Source: an uncultured Spirochaetales bacterium (GTDB lineage: Bacteria; Spirochaetota; Spirochaetia; Sphaerochaetales; Sphaerochaetaceae). From it: 64,000 nucleotides of DNA. The notes under the pieces are model-generated. The model did not search any database and was not told the DNA's origin. It saw only the letters and a program-made list of their open reading frames with translations. Positions 42,201 to 51,200 of this stretch are shown here, one piece after another. The first letter of the stretch is position 1, and each line of letters opens with the position of its first letter. The position numbers and the translations under genes were made by a program. The stretch covers positions 1 to 64,000 of the forward strand of contig CASDXQ010000001.1 in the NCBI GenBank assembly GCA_949285145.1, given 5' to 3'.

Positions 42201-44291
42201 GCTCATTGTCCAAATGCCATTCTCATCAGTCTGGGCTGTATATGAAGTTCCGACGAGCTCTACAAGTGTTCCGCTGTGATCAGTATAGCCTTCAAGTTTG
42301 ACAATACCTGTGATTTCACCCTTGTCTATTAAAAGAGTAACTGTTCCAAGATCCTTAAGAGTATCGGTAACGACATTGACAGTCTCAAGCGTCACAGTAC
42401 CGTACCCGACGCTGCTGAGTGTGATAAGATATTCACCGGGTTTCATGCCGGCAAGAGAATAATTTCCATCACTGTTCGAAAGCGCTGAATATATTAAAGT
42501 TGGATCGCTTAAGGATGTTGCTGTGATAGTCACCCCGGAATGATCATCTTTGAGTTCGAGAGTAACATTGCCGGTAACACTTCTCACTCCCACCTTCAGA
42601 ACGACATTCTCTTCAAGACTCACATCTCCAGGCTTGATGAAAAAATTAGCGGTCTTAGAAGAAACATAACCGTCTTTGGATGCCTGAAGAAAATATGTTC
42701 CCGGAGCAACATCGTTGACAATGAAATTCCCGCTCTGGTCAGTAACAGCTGTATAGCTGTTGTGGTTTCCATCCGTAAGAAGTATTGTGATACCTTCAAA
42801 TGAGGCGGCTCCCTCCAGCTGAACATTTCCTCTGAATGTAGCTACATTCTTTTTCAATGAGAGCATTGGAACTTCACTCACGTAGCCAAGTGTAACATCT
42901 GCAGGAACCGGCAAACTCTGCAGATAACCGCTTGCTGATGCAGTGACCAGATACTGTGCAGCCTTGTCAACTCTGATTGAGAAAGAACCGTCACTTCCTG
43001 TAACGACGGTATATGTAAGCTGATTTTTAAGATCCGTACTTGTTGCAGTAACTGTTATTCCTGAATGCTGTTCCTGTCCTTCAAGAAATACTTTTCCCGT
43101 AATAAAGCCGTATGCAGGAGTCAGCGATATGTCGCTTAAAGAAGTTATCTGACCTGAAGAGACAGCTATGGATGTCTTGAAAGTTGTATATCCGCTTGCC
43201 ATGAATGTCACTTCGTAATCTCCAGCGATGACATTTTTCAGAACATAGCTACCATCACTTCCTGTTACAGTCGAATAGCGGTATGACGAGTTTTCAAGCA
43301 ATACAGTCGCATTCTCAAGTCCTCCTTCAGAATTAGTGATCCTGCCGCTGACCTGTCCTCCGTTTGCCTGAATCACGATATCATTGACCAAAGTATCCGA
43401 TGGGGATTTGACTTCAACTGATGTGATTTTTGCCGACTGGAAAACAGAAGTGGATGGTACAAACTGAAGTGTATATGTTCCATCCTTCAGATTATTGATC
43501 ACAAACTGACCGTTCTCATCACTTGTAGTCGTGCCTCCGCTGACTGTCACGTCAGACTCATTGACAGCTGTTACAGTCACAGCAGGATAAGGAGAATTCT
43601 GTATTCCTTCAAATGCAAGCTGTCCTATGATCGAGGCGGTCGCAGGCTGAAGAATAACAGCTCCTGCATGGACAATATTCTCTTCATCGGATTCATCGAT
43701 TATTAGGCTTACATCAGTTCTGTATGCTGTTGTGAACCCGTCTCTCATAAAAGCGAGTCTGTGTACACCTTCAGGTACTCCTGTTATTGTGTAGTTTCCG
43801 CTGCCATCCGTTTTGGCCATATATGAGGTTCCGGGAATGAACACATCCGTTCCTGTGAAATCACTCTCGCCTTCAAGCTTAACATTCCCGCTTATTGTTC
43901 CTGTCTTCTTTATATTCACAACCCCGATATTGTCGCCGATGATGATTGTCGCATAAATCTTGTCTTTTTTAGCACCATATGCATGGCCGTTACCATTATT
44001 ATTGATACCGCGTGATACAGAAGAAAACGGTTCAGTTGAGAAATACAAAGTATAAGGAACATCCTCGGACAACCCGCTTATTGAGAAATTTCCATCTGAT
44101 GCTGTCGTATACTGGTTGCCTGTTTCGGACACAAGAATATATACAGAATCGGACTGTGCCTCCTGAGGAATCATCACTCTGCCTTCAATGGTCGGTGATG
44201 AACGGAAAGCAGGTTCCTTAATTTCACTCTTGCATGAAATTCCGAAGAAAGCGATTATTAATACCAGTATTGCAATTATTGATTTTCTCAT
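39285..44291 (-). CDS. Giant mosaic surface lipoprotein with Cna-B-like repeats, beta-helix and DUF1566
   Basis: A 1668-residue lipoprotein. The signal is MRKSIIAILVLIIAFFGISC, a relaxed spirochaetal lipobox. About ten tandem carboxypeptidase-regulatory/Cna-B-like domains of 70-85 residues follow (to about residue 900), each starting GxVxLEG and containing T/SDGxGxYxIxxxxxGxYxxxF. Next come an Ig-like segment, a stretch of short beta-helix repeats (about 1000-1400), and a C-terminal DUF1566/Lcl domain (GPAGGYIIYDEG, DDWYLPSVDEAKLM). The architecture suggests a surface stalk with a tip. The beta-helix part is visibly more AT-rich than the repeat part. GGGGAG lies nine bases before the ATG at 44291. 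Confidence 0.88.
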   Translation of the reverse strand: MRKSIIAILVLIIAFFGISCKSEIKEPAFRSSPTIEGRVMIPQEAQSDSVYILVSETGNQYTTASDGNFSISGLSEDVPYTLYFSTEPFSSVSRGINNNGNGHAYGAKKDKIYATIIIGDNIGVVNIKKTGTISGNVKLEGESDFTGTDVFIPGTSYMAKTDGSGNYTITGVPEGVHRLAFMRDGFTTAYRTDVSLIIDESDEENIVHAGAVILQPATASIIGQLAFEGIQNSPYPAVTVTAVNESDVTVSGGTTTSDENGQFVINNLKDGTYTLQFVPSTSVFQSAKITSVEVKSPSDTLVNDIVIQANGGQVSGRITNSEGGLENATVLLENSSYRYSTVTGSDGSYVLKNVIAGDYEVTFMASGYTTFKTSIAVSSGQITSLSDISLTPAYGFITGKVFLEGQEQHSGITVTATSTDLKNQLTYTVVTGSDGSFSIRVDKAAQYLVTASASGYLQSLPVPADVTLGYVSEVPMLSLKKNVATFRGNVQLEGAASFEGITILLTDGNHNSYTAVTDQSGNFIVNDVAPGTYFLQASKDGYVSSKTANFFIKPGDVSLEENVVLKVGVRSVTGNVTLELKDDHSGVTITATSLSDPTLIYSALSNSDGNYSLAGMKPGEYLITLSSVGYGTVTLETVNVVTDTLKDLGTVTLLIDKGEITGIVKLEGYTDHSGTLVELVGTSYTAQTDENGIWTMSVPSANYAGGVRFSHVDFETASDSQTITVLTEGAYSVPEKELSAIAITVCGHIDVAGADDDSGARVYFDDIANTEVITDSTGDFIFSHIPLGEHTLIVERANTPTATVKFTAVPCPVLDLDTIRIIPNSSNIEGYVYLDSLDYFEGVTVSVETKGEEGILTTTTDSTGYYYIGNLISTGEHSVTFTKKGWDSQYMTVSGLTPLETKKLNDVTLVDTTVPVINSVRINNGASTAADKDVTIHVDALDEGSGISEMQVIYDESLDGLVDWEDYYASFDRELESGNGLKSVFIRVKDTAGNISDMVKAEVRLTDQKKEVSGVLLDDDLVWTKEMSPYLVVGNIMVEKGKTLTIEAGTEIQFAGPYRIQVEGTIIADGTEDEHIVFHGVEDGEGTWRGINGVSDNISYSGTVYDPQYVSGNLLRYVEIQNCEQGLQGNLFVEDSSITGPFTSGDYYETPQRGSLSDFSGILKESNIVGDCYIIDDAIISDNVINSNYIKYYDNLHVSEAYFISNTMYGTSDIEIHNDGFHCHTYIINNYISYYAHISFWSGYGISMYSNTFDNCGEIIISHLNYTFDSGNNNYTDSQINITADYTNNLPFFSGYYNSIKKIVSKFKREITEEFDFSYNYWGKTNTIELNSKGENADLSFIYDYYDDFDLTKIVYDDWLQNESPVVGYQGENYIAYDVTWDEKPFLAIDGDYALSVTDSINLHVESLNGKKIVDYRYSIDPNEIFNATWNSICSEDVSIMLSSEEAEDIFESKKFIIQVRDEKGIESAINVIDLDFIITGPAGGYIIYDEGSVRDDGWRFIEQSPYQLAHDGNGVFTFGDSDYAYACLGYFRLSSYGQNLYVNGTTRYDNADCTRREIGEGKRNTELLVNNRKENVYDYEEGDSKQEWYAPDAVYSAEYKGYDDWYLPSVDEAKLMRSEEWLVTSSEYDTDNYYYVYSSGDLDGYITLIEATVSNASSQKIYAIRYF

Positions 44292-44522
44292 TGTGCATTG
44301 TCTCCCCTGAATCATCTATCTGATTGTCATACCATAACTTGAATATGTCAATGTATTCCTCGGTCAAAAACTGTAAAGTATCTGAAATGAACGGAACGGC
44401 TAATATAAAAATTAATTAAATTAAAAGAAATAACTATCAAGAACGGAGCTTATTGCAAAAAAATTTGATTGAAAGCATAGTATTGCATATTCTATTTACC
44501 ACTGAATATATGAATTCATAGT

Positions 44523-44557
44523 GCAGCAGTTCATGAACTGTATTCACAAACTGCTGC
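44523..44557. repeat. Inverted repeat at the end of the 44.6-52.2 kb operon
   Basis: GCAGCAGTT (44523-44531) pairs with AACTGCTGC (44549-44557); CAGTTCATGAACTG inside is itself a perfect palindrome. No T-run follows on the minus strand, so it may be a weak terminator, an RNA-stability hairpin or a protein site. Confidence 0.55.
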
Positions 44558-44588
44558 ATAAATTAAATTTCAGAATGTATTATTCCCC

Positions 44589-44876
44589 TCAGTCCCAGTA
44601 AAAATCTTCATCGTCAGGGGTATTGCCGCAGTTGTCGAATATATAAGCCTTCTGCTCTTCTCTCCACCATGCATCTTTGGCAGCTATAACGCAGGTATTG
44701 CAGTACCAGCCGGGATCAAGAGTTTCAGGAAGACGGGGATCTCCGTCATCATAGTATTCAACTCCTGTATAATCTGAATAATCTCCGATATCATGCATGA
44801 TACGGTGATCAATATTATTGTCATTCACCCCGCACCTTGCACATGTATGCATTTCCTTTTTTCCGTTCTCATTCAT
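44589..44876 (-). CDS. Small zinc-ribbon protein downstream of Doc
   Basis: A 95-residue acidic protein with two CxxC knuckles, CARC near residue 12 and CNTC near residue 60, as expected for a zinc ribbon. The rest is rich in D, Y and W (DIGDYSDYTGVEYYDDGD, KDAWWREEQK). I do not recognise a family. The ATG overlaps the doc stop by four bases, so it is the last gene of the operon and is translated in step with the toxin. Because no standard antitoxin is present, it is one of two candidates for neutralising Doc. Confidence 0.7.
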   Translation of the reverse strand: MNENGKKEMHTCARCGVNDNNIDHRIMHDIGDYSDYTGVEYYDDGDPRLPETLDPGWYCNTCVIAAKDAWWREEQKAYIFDNCGNTPDDEDFYWD

Positions 44877-45265
44877 ACAGTAAAGTTCTCCTTTTTGTGG
44901 TTTGTTATCCAGTCAAGCAGATCAGCAGAATCCATCAGATCGGATGCAACAGCAAATCCGGTACTGGCAATATCCTCATCACTGCAGATGATCTTTATTC
45001 CATTGACTTCAAGGAACGTCATCATTGCAAGCATGCCGATCCGTTTATTGCCATCTGCAAATACATGATTCTTGATCAGGGAAAAACCAAGCTGAGCAGC
45101 TTTTTCCTCAATGCTTCTATAGAGATCCTTTCCCTCAAACGTCTGCCAGATTCCGTCTGCTGCAGAATCAAGAAGCGATTCATCAACAAGACAGTATGAG
45201 CCTCCTGTCTCATCAATCAGAAGTTTATAAATTGAAAGAATAGTTTTAGTCAATATCCGTATCAT
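44873..45265 (-). CDS. doc: Doc/Fic-type death-on-curing toxin
   Basis: A 130-residue Fic-fold protein. It has the active motif NHVFADGNKRIG (residues 66-77) in the form HxFx(D)GNKR, as in phage P1 Doc, which phosphorylates EF-Tu. The N-terminal KLLIDETGG, LLDSAADGIWQTFEGKDLY and the later LEVNG are typical of the death-on-curing family. All key residues are present, so it is probably active. No Phd, AbrB or other known antitoxin adjoins; the upstream neighbour is the FtsK-like protein (4-base overlap), the downstream one a zinc ribbon (4-base overlap). Confidence 0.9.
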   Translation of the reverse strand: MIRILTKTILSIYKLLIDETGGSYCLVDESLLDSAADGIWQTFEGKDLYRSIEEKAAQLGFSLIKNHVFADGNKRIGMLAMMTFLEVNGIKIICSDEDIASTGFAVASDLMDSADLLDWITNHKKENFTV

Positions 45266-45945
45266 TTTGCCATCTCAATAAAAGCAGTCATATGTTCCTT
45301 CAGTATTCTCTCGGCAGTCTGTATGATTCTTTCGTTACTGCTTAGAAATCTGACATAAGGTTCTGTATTACTTGTGAATCTGCAGGCCAAAACATCCTCA
45401 TTATCTTTCACCATCACCTCATCAGGTGCGATAAGTACCGCATCTCTTTTTCTGAACATGATCCTGCTGCATAGATCAGAACTGAGTTTTGAGGAGATCC
45501 TTATTTCAAAAGTTTTCTGGACTACCGGAGTTATGACGTCAGCAGAAACATATTTTGTTGCAGCAAGTATTGTGACAAAATCTTTGTCTGCAATCTTCTG
45601 AAGCACAAGTTCGAAATCTCTGCTAATCGGAGAATAAGAAAAGCCATACATCTCATCTAAAATCACAAGAAGATACTGTCTTCTTTTTTTAAACTTGAGT
45701 GAAAACGATTCATCTTCAAACCGTTTGAGAAAATCAAGCGTGTGCCTGTTGGCTTTTGCCTGAACTTCAAAGCAGCTCATTCCTGCATTTTTTATCAGTT
45801 TTCGAATATGTTTTCTCACAACTGAGAGAATCTTCATCCTCATCACGTTGTCACATCCGCCTATGAGTATATTCCCGTCAGATTTGAGTGGATATTTCAG
45901 CTTTTCATCAAGAATATCTGTAAGCTGTCTGTCAAAGTGTTTCAT
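45262..45945 (-). CDS. Degenerate FtsK/SpoIIIE-like ATPase domain protein
   Basis: The 227-residue protein aligns by eye with the FtsK motor domain. NILIGGCDNVMRMKI takes the place of the Walker A region (LLIAGTTGSGKS in FtsK), so the GKS is lost. Walker B is kept as YLLVILDE (91-98). The stretch TILAATKYVSADVITPVVQK then TFEIRISSKLSSDLCSRI (125-161) matches the [32 protein letters not shown] region of FtsK. No membrane or gamma domain. It overlaps both the ankyrin gene (one base) and doc (four bases). A role as toxin partner is inference. Confidence 0.65.
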   Translation of the reverse strand: MKHFDRQLTDILDEKLKYPLKSDGNILIGGCDNVMRMKILSVVRKHIRKLIKNAGMSCFEVQAKANRHTLDFLKRFEDESFSLKFKKRRQYLLVILDEMYGFSYSPISRDFELVLQKIADKDFVTILAATKYVSADVITPVVQKTFEIRISSKLSSDLCSRIMFRKRDAVLIAPDEVMVKDNEDVLACRFTSNTEPYVRFLSSNERIIQTAERILKEHMTAFIEMAK

Positions 45946-47222
45946 TAAATATCTCCTCTCATTTTCCTGTAAAGAACATCAAACGGTGTCTCTCCATTTG
46001 AGTTTTTCATATTAAGGAGGCTGACAGGCAGGTAAAAGCTACAATCACGGATGAGATGTTGCACGGAAGATGTCCGCGATCCTTTGAAAAGAATATGAAC
46101 AACATTGTTTCCCTCTGAATCGGTTATGTTCACATCGGCCCCCAGTTCAATAAGCTCTTCAATGCATTCCGGATAATCACTGTTTGCCAGATAGAAAATT
46201 GCTGCCCGTCCATGATTGTCTTTTGCATTAATGTCTTCGGGAGAAGAAATGAGGTAACGATATAGTTCCGGTGGATAATTCTCATTTCTGACAGCCGACA
46301 TCAGCGGAGTGCAACCGTATTTGTCAGTTCTTTTCAGATAAGATGGGTGGACGATCTGATTCAGGATCTTTTCATCCACTTCTTCAAATGATATGTAGGA
46401 AATAAAAGCCTTGTAACCTTCTTCACTTCCAGGCTTCAGCATACCGTGCTCAAATATCTCTGAAAGGATTTCCTGATTCTTAACAGGATATGAATCTATG
46501 AAAGATATTGATTGCGGATAATGCTCAAGCAGAAGGTCAAAGCCGTAAGAATTATCAGAGCTGGCTGCAACGTTGATGAACCACTTCAGATTATCCTCGC
46601 TGAAACATTCCCCAGGAAGAACCTCAATGCATGTTCTGACAGCTTTTTTGAATGCTATATTCTTTATTATTGCCTTTACAAGATAATCAGTATTTCCAGC
46701 TTCACTCTTATCAACAGCAAGTTTAATAAAACAGGACAGCCAGTCATCAAGATATGAGAGAAAGCATGGCCTGAATTTCTCATCAGCATAGACATTGTAC
46801 GGAATCCTGTAACATGAATAATTTGTTGAAATGACGTTAATGAAATATGCAACAGCTGAAATTAAATCTACATAAATATCTTTTTCCGATTTATCAGAAG
46901 TCTTCTTCTTGATACTCAGAAGTTCTTCAGGAGTTCCGTTAAATGGGTTGATTTCCAGTTCCATTCTCGAAAAACTGAATCCGTTATCAAACAGAACCCT
47001 GATAACTTCAACAGACGCCATCTCCTTCAATGCAAAATCCACAGGAGAACTGCAGTCATAGAAGTCAGAGGATTTCAGCTCTGGCAATCTCTTCAGTACA
47101 ACCTCAGCAAGCTGTGGGTTATCACATCGTATTGCTGTGACAAGAGCTTCTCTCAGGAAGAGTTCTGACGGTGACTGATCGTTAATGTGAGCCATGTAAT
47201 AGTTTTCAATCTGTTTATTCAT
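45945..47222 (-). CDS. Ankyrin-repeat protein
   Basis: A 425-residue protein without signal peptide. The C-terminal third has three clear ankyrin repeats: DKYGCTPLMSAVRNENYPPE, DNHGRAAIFYLANSDYPECI with ELIELGADVN, and DSEGNNVVHILFKGSR; weaker repeats lie at the N-terminus. The final NSNGETPFDVLYRK is a cap repeat. Ankyrin proteins bind other proteins, so a scaffold or inhibitor role is possible. Its stop overlaps the next start (TAATG). I chose the ATG at 47222; the frame extends to a TTG at 47240. Confidence 0.8.
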   Translation of the reverse strand: MNKQIENYYMAHINDQSPSELFLREALVTAIRCDNPQLAEVVLKRLPELKSSDFYDCSSPVDFALKEMASVEVIRVLFDNGFSFSRMELEINPFNGTPEELLSIKKKTSDKSEKDIYVDLISAVAYFINVISTNYSCYRIPYNVYADEKFRPCFLSYLDDWLSCFIKLAVDKSEAGNTDYLVKAIIKNIAFKKAVRTCIEVLPGECFSEDNLKWFINVAASSDNSYGFDLLLEHYPQSISFIDSYPVKNQEILSEIFEHGMLKPGSEEGYKAFISYISFEEVDEKILNQIVHPSYLKRTDKYGCTPLMSAVRNENYPPELYRYLISSPEDINAKDNHGRAAIFYLANSDYPECIEELIELGADVNITDSEGNNVVHILFKGSRTSSVQHLIRDCSFYLPVSLLNMKNSNGETPFDVLYRKMRGDI

Positions 47223-47272
47223 GGCCTCATGATAAATCAATAAATGTACAAATTAATGTGCATATAAAAATT

Positions 47273-48253
47273 TTATTCTTTTTTTCCGTACCACTTATAA
47301 ACCGCCAATGTATCTTCCAGAGAAGAGATAATATCTTCCCTCAATTCCTTTGGTTCAATCAGTTCTGCTTCCGCCCCTAGAGACAGTACCCATCTTTCAA
47401 GCAGATACCTACCAGATGTTCTGACAGTAAAGAGATAACCATTATCAATCTTCTTGATATTTACAGAATCCGGCCAATCCCGCTCCGCCTCATATGACCC
47501 CTGACTTTCAGATAATTTGACTACAGCAGTGAATTCTTCACTGTCACTGACAATTCCAAATGGATCATCCAATGCTTTATTTATATCGATCCGAGGTTCT
47601 GGACGAGGTGTATCTAGTCTGGATAATGGCTTTGTTATTCTGGTTATCCTTGGAACTGATATCGTGTAAGTCAGTCCGTCTTCTTGCATGACAAGGCAGT
47701 ATACACCACCCATATTCACAAAACATTTAAGCGGATAAAGCCTTCTAGTTTTCCCATTATATTCTATAAAAAGCAAGGATTCAACTTCCTGCGCACGCAA
47801 CAAAATCAGTAAGTTTCTGACATTATCGAGAGAAAAATACCCTTTGGCACCAGAAGGTTCTACAGTTATCTCTCCGACAAGATTCCTTATATTAGAGATG
47901 AAATTCCGGTCTGCAGCAGAAACAAGAGGCGAAAAGCTGGCTGTTGATTCAATCATGAATCCCAGGAGCAGCCGGTCATCATCAGAAAGCACCTTCTGGA
48001 TGAATCTTGAACGGAAGTTCTTCCAGTCTTCAGGCTCTATTCTCTGTACAGTTTCCCTCCCGCTCTTTCCCCTCTTTTCATCGGTTGCAATGACAGTCAT
48101 GCCGAAATGAGTGAATATGTTCTGGAAGTCTCCATAGATACTCGATCTGGATGAATAGCCGAATCTGTTATCTTCAATCAGTTCCTGAACAGTTACCCCG
48201 TTATCAGAGGCAAGAAGAGATGCCAGATTTAATAGTTTTATGAATGTTGTCAT
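47273..48253 (-). CDS. WYL-domain transcriptional regulator
   Basis: A 326-residue regulator with an N-terminal HTH (KLLNLASLLASDNGVTVQEL, SRSSIYGDFQNIF). The WYL domain spans about residues 150-225 and keeps LLFIEYNGKTRRLYPLKCF, and the C-terminal WCX-like part has YLLERWVLSLGAEAELIEP. WYL proteins often control phage-defence operons and sense nucleic acids or nucleotides. The ATG overlaps the DUF262 stop by four bases (ATGA). It probably autoregulates the operon; an inverted repeat lies in the promoter at 52238-52251. Confidence 0.88.
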   Translation of the reverse strand: MTTFIKLLNLASLLASDNGVTVQELIEDNRFGYSSRSSIYGDFQNIFTHFGMTVIATDEKRGKSGRETVQRIEPEDWKNFRSRFIQKVLSDDDRLLLGFMIESTASFSPLVSAADRNFISNIRNLVGEITVEPSGAKGYFSLDNVRNLLILLRAQEVESLLFIEYNGKTRRLYPLKCFVNMGGVYCLVMQEDGLTYTISVPRITRITKPLSRLDTPRPEPRIDINKALDDPFGIVSDSEEFTAVVKLSESQGSYEAERDWPDSVNIKKIDNGYLFTVRTSGRYLLERWVLSLGAEAELIEPKELREDIISSLEDTLAVYKWYGKKE

Positions 48254-51200
48254 GAAATTCCTTCTATAATATCATCAAGTAGTTTTTTTAAATCTTCCTT
48301 GTTTTTAAGGACCATATTCTGAGAATTTTGATAAATACATCGAGTTTCGTATTTTTTTTCATTTTCCAAAATATCGATTATATCTTCTTTTTGATATACA
48401 TAGTATTCTTCTTCCGTAATAATTACTCCAGGAGTTGTCATATATAATACTTTTCCTTGATAAGTAAATTTTACATAGCAAAAATCTATGTAATATCCCC
48501 AGACAACAAGATGATTTTGATTTTCATCAAAACTTACCTTACTTAAATCAGTAATATTTTTTTTACTGTCATTGTAATTTGTAATATCATCACCTTTATA
48601 ATCAATTACACGGAAGTAATCTCCATCTGGATGAATAATTTCCTTCGTTACTTTGAAGAACTTTGTAATCTGATTGTTCTGCTTTTTATTATCATATTTC
48701 CATCCATCAGCATCCCAATAGATATAGATTTTCTGGCCACTTTTTATTCTTGTAAAAACGGGTATTTCGTTATGTAAATTCCAGGAATACCACACAATTT
48801 TGAAATCAGAATGTTCACTCATCATCCATTTGATGAACCAATTACTGTCAATTAATGATTTCCGGATAATATCTGATCTCTGGCTTTCACTTTTTTTAAA
48901 AACTATAGAACAAAGATTTTTTGCAGAAAGTAAACCATCAACTATTTTGCGATAGTCGGCATTATAGACTCTATCATGGATTCCTCTAAAAATCCTATTC
49001 TTCCAATGTTCTCTTGAAGTATTAAAGTATAATTCGTCCCAATCCCATGGAGAAAGCTTGACGTATGCAGTGACAATTGCGTCACTATAATCACTGTTTA
49101 TTCCTTTTTCATCAAACCATCTGGCAAAATTTTCCCGTTTAGTTATGAAATTATTCCAACATATATCTTTTGCATTGTAGAACAGAAAATCAATTCTTCC
49201 ATCCGCAAAAGCTGTACTTTCAGCTTCTTCTACTTGTTCAATGGAAACCTTCTTATCCTTAATAATTGCTTTTGCTTTTTTATGTTCTTCTTCATATTGA
49301 CTGATGTTACTTAGATTTTCATTCTCATCTTTGGCAAGGAAAGATAAAATATCGGAAGCATTGGCCAATAGTTCGTTGAAAATCAACTTCAATGCTGATG
49401 CAACATCGCTACTATTCCAAATAAGGTTTGCACAAACTCTCATCCATTGTCTGTTTTGTTTACCGTTTGCAAGAGTAATCAAATATGAGAACATCAACGC
49501 ATGTGTCTTTTCTTTACCTTGTTTATCTGTCCAAATAAAAAGATTATTATTATTTTTCTGTTTTGTATACTTTGGGCAAAGAGATTTGTATTCCTCTTCT
49601 ATTAACTCCAAGTCAGAATCTGCAAGAACATCTATCAAAGACTTTAACACATTTAATTCTGATTTTTTCTTTTTATATTCTACATATAATGATGTAGAAA
49701 GCAATTCAGGTTTGAAAAAATCAACTTCAGGTTCTTCTTTCGATTTTGAAATTTTCTGGAACGAATCAAACATGAGACTGATCAAATTCTGGAAAGCCTC
49801 TTCATAGCTTTGGGACATTTCATTATTTTGGGAATGATTTTTGTAATACAGGAAAAAGCGTTCAGCAACTTTATCATATTTTTCTGAAAATTCTTTCTCA
49901 TCTTTACTAAAGAAAAAAGATTTGAACTTTTCCAACGGCGTTAACGTCTTTCCTCTTGCATTCATCCTCCAGTAAATATCCGGGGTAAGCGAAATATCAT
50001 TAGGAATAAAGAAGCGTATGTTTTCCATTCTTTCTATATATTGATGGATTTTATCTTTTTTAAGAGAATTATCTATTCTCTGCAGAATCTCGTTAACAGT
50101 AATATTCATGCCTTTTACTGATGCATTTTTTGATTCGCTCATACAAATCATTCGACCTGAAACAATTTCTTTACAGTATTTGGCAGCTTCATCCCGATTA
50201 GCATATGTGAATTTTTTTAAATAATCCTCACATTTCTGTTCTGCTTTAAAATAAAGGCAACAATAAACAAGAAATACTGTTGTAAGACGTTGTTGTCCAT
50301 CAAATGGAAACAGCTCGTTTTTATCAGTTACAGAACCATATATAAAATCAAGATCCAGATGATTGTCCGATCCGTTAAGAAAACGGAATATTTCATCCAA
50401 GAATTTTTTTCTTACATATATTGATTGTACATCTGTTCTACCTTGGGCATATTCCCTCTGAAAATCGGGAATGACAATAGCTGTTTTCTCAAGAATATTC
50501 TTTAGACTTAGTGCATTATTATTATTTTTAAATGGAAGAACTGGTACATTACCATAACAAGGTTTATTATCAGATAATCTGTAGGATTCTGTATAGCAAT
50601 CGATTTTAAAGCACTTACTCAGAAATGAATCAACTTTAGTCTTTATATCATTCTCATAACTATCATATTCATCTTTCAACCAATTCCCACTTTTGCTAAT
50701 CTTGTATGCATATGAAGTCCCATCTAGCAGATGTTTAGAGACATTATTGGCTTTTTCTTGTTTTTTACTAAAAGAAATATTATTGAATGATGCATTCATG
50801 TCGCGCTCAAGAAGAACTAGATTTCCTATACCGTGAATCCATTTACTGATTGAGTCTTTGTGTTCAATTATCTGAATATTATGGGTATTTTTATCGTATT
50901 TACATGCTCCATAAAGTAAATCATAAAGAATATCCTGATATGCCTTAACATCAGAATTTTCTGAAAATCTGTTCTTTAAGTTAATACAGTCTACATCATC
51001 AATTTTATTCTGACTAATAAGAGTATTTTCTAATTGCTTAAGTTGAGAATCAGCTAATAATTCTGCATTTTTGGCATGAATATGATCCAGCGACCATTTA
51101 CGCTTGTTTTTCACTTCTGAAAAATATTTAAAATTAAATCGATCTTTAGAATTATAAAATGAGAGATTATATAGTAATAATTGATTCATTATGTCCTTGT

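Noticed and set aside
44316-44588. Hidden gene in the 273-base gap between the mosaic lipoprotein and the zinc-ribbon gene
   Set aside because: AT-rich with many stops in all frames; only the inverted repeat at 44523-44557 stands out.
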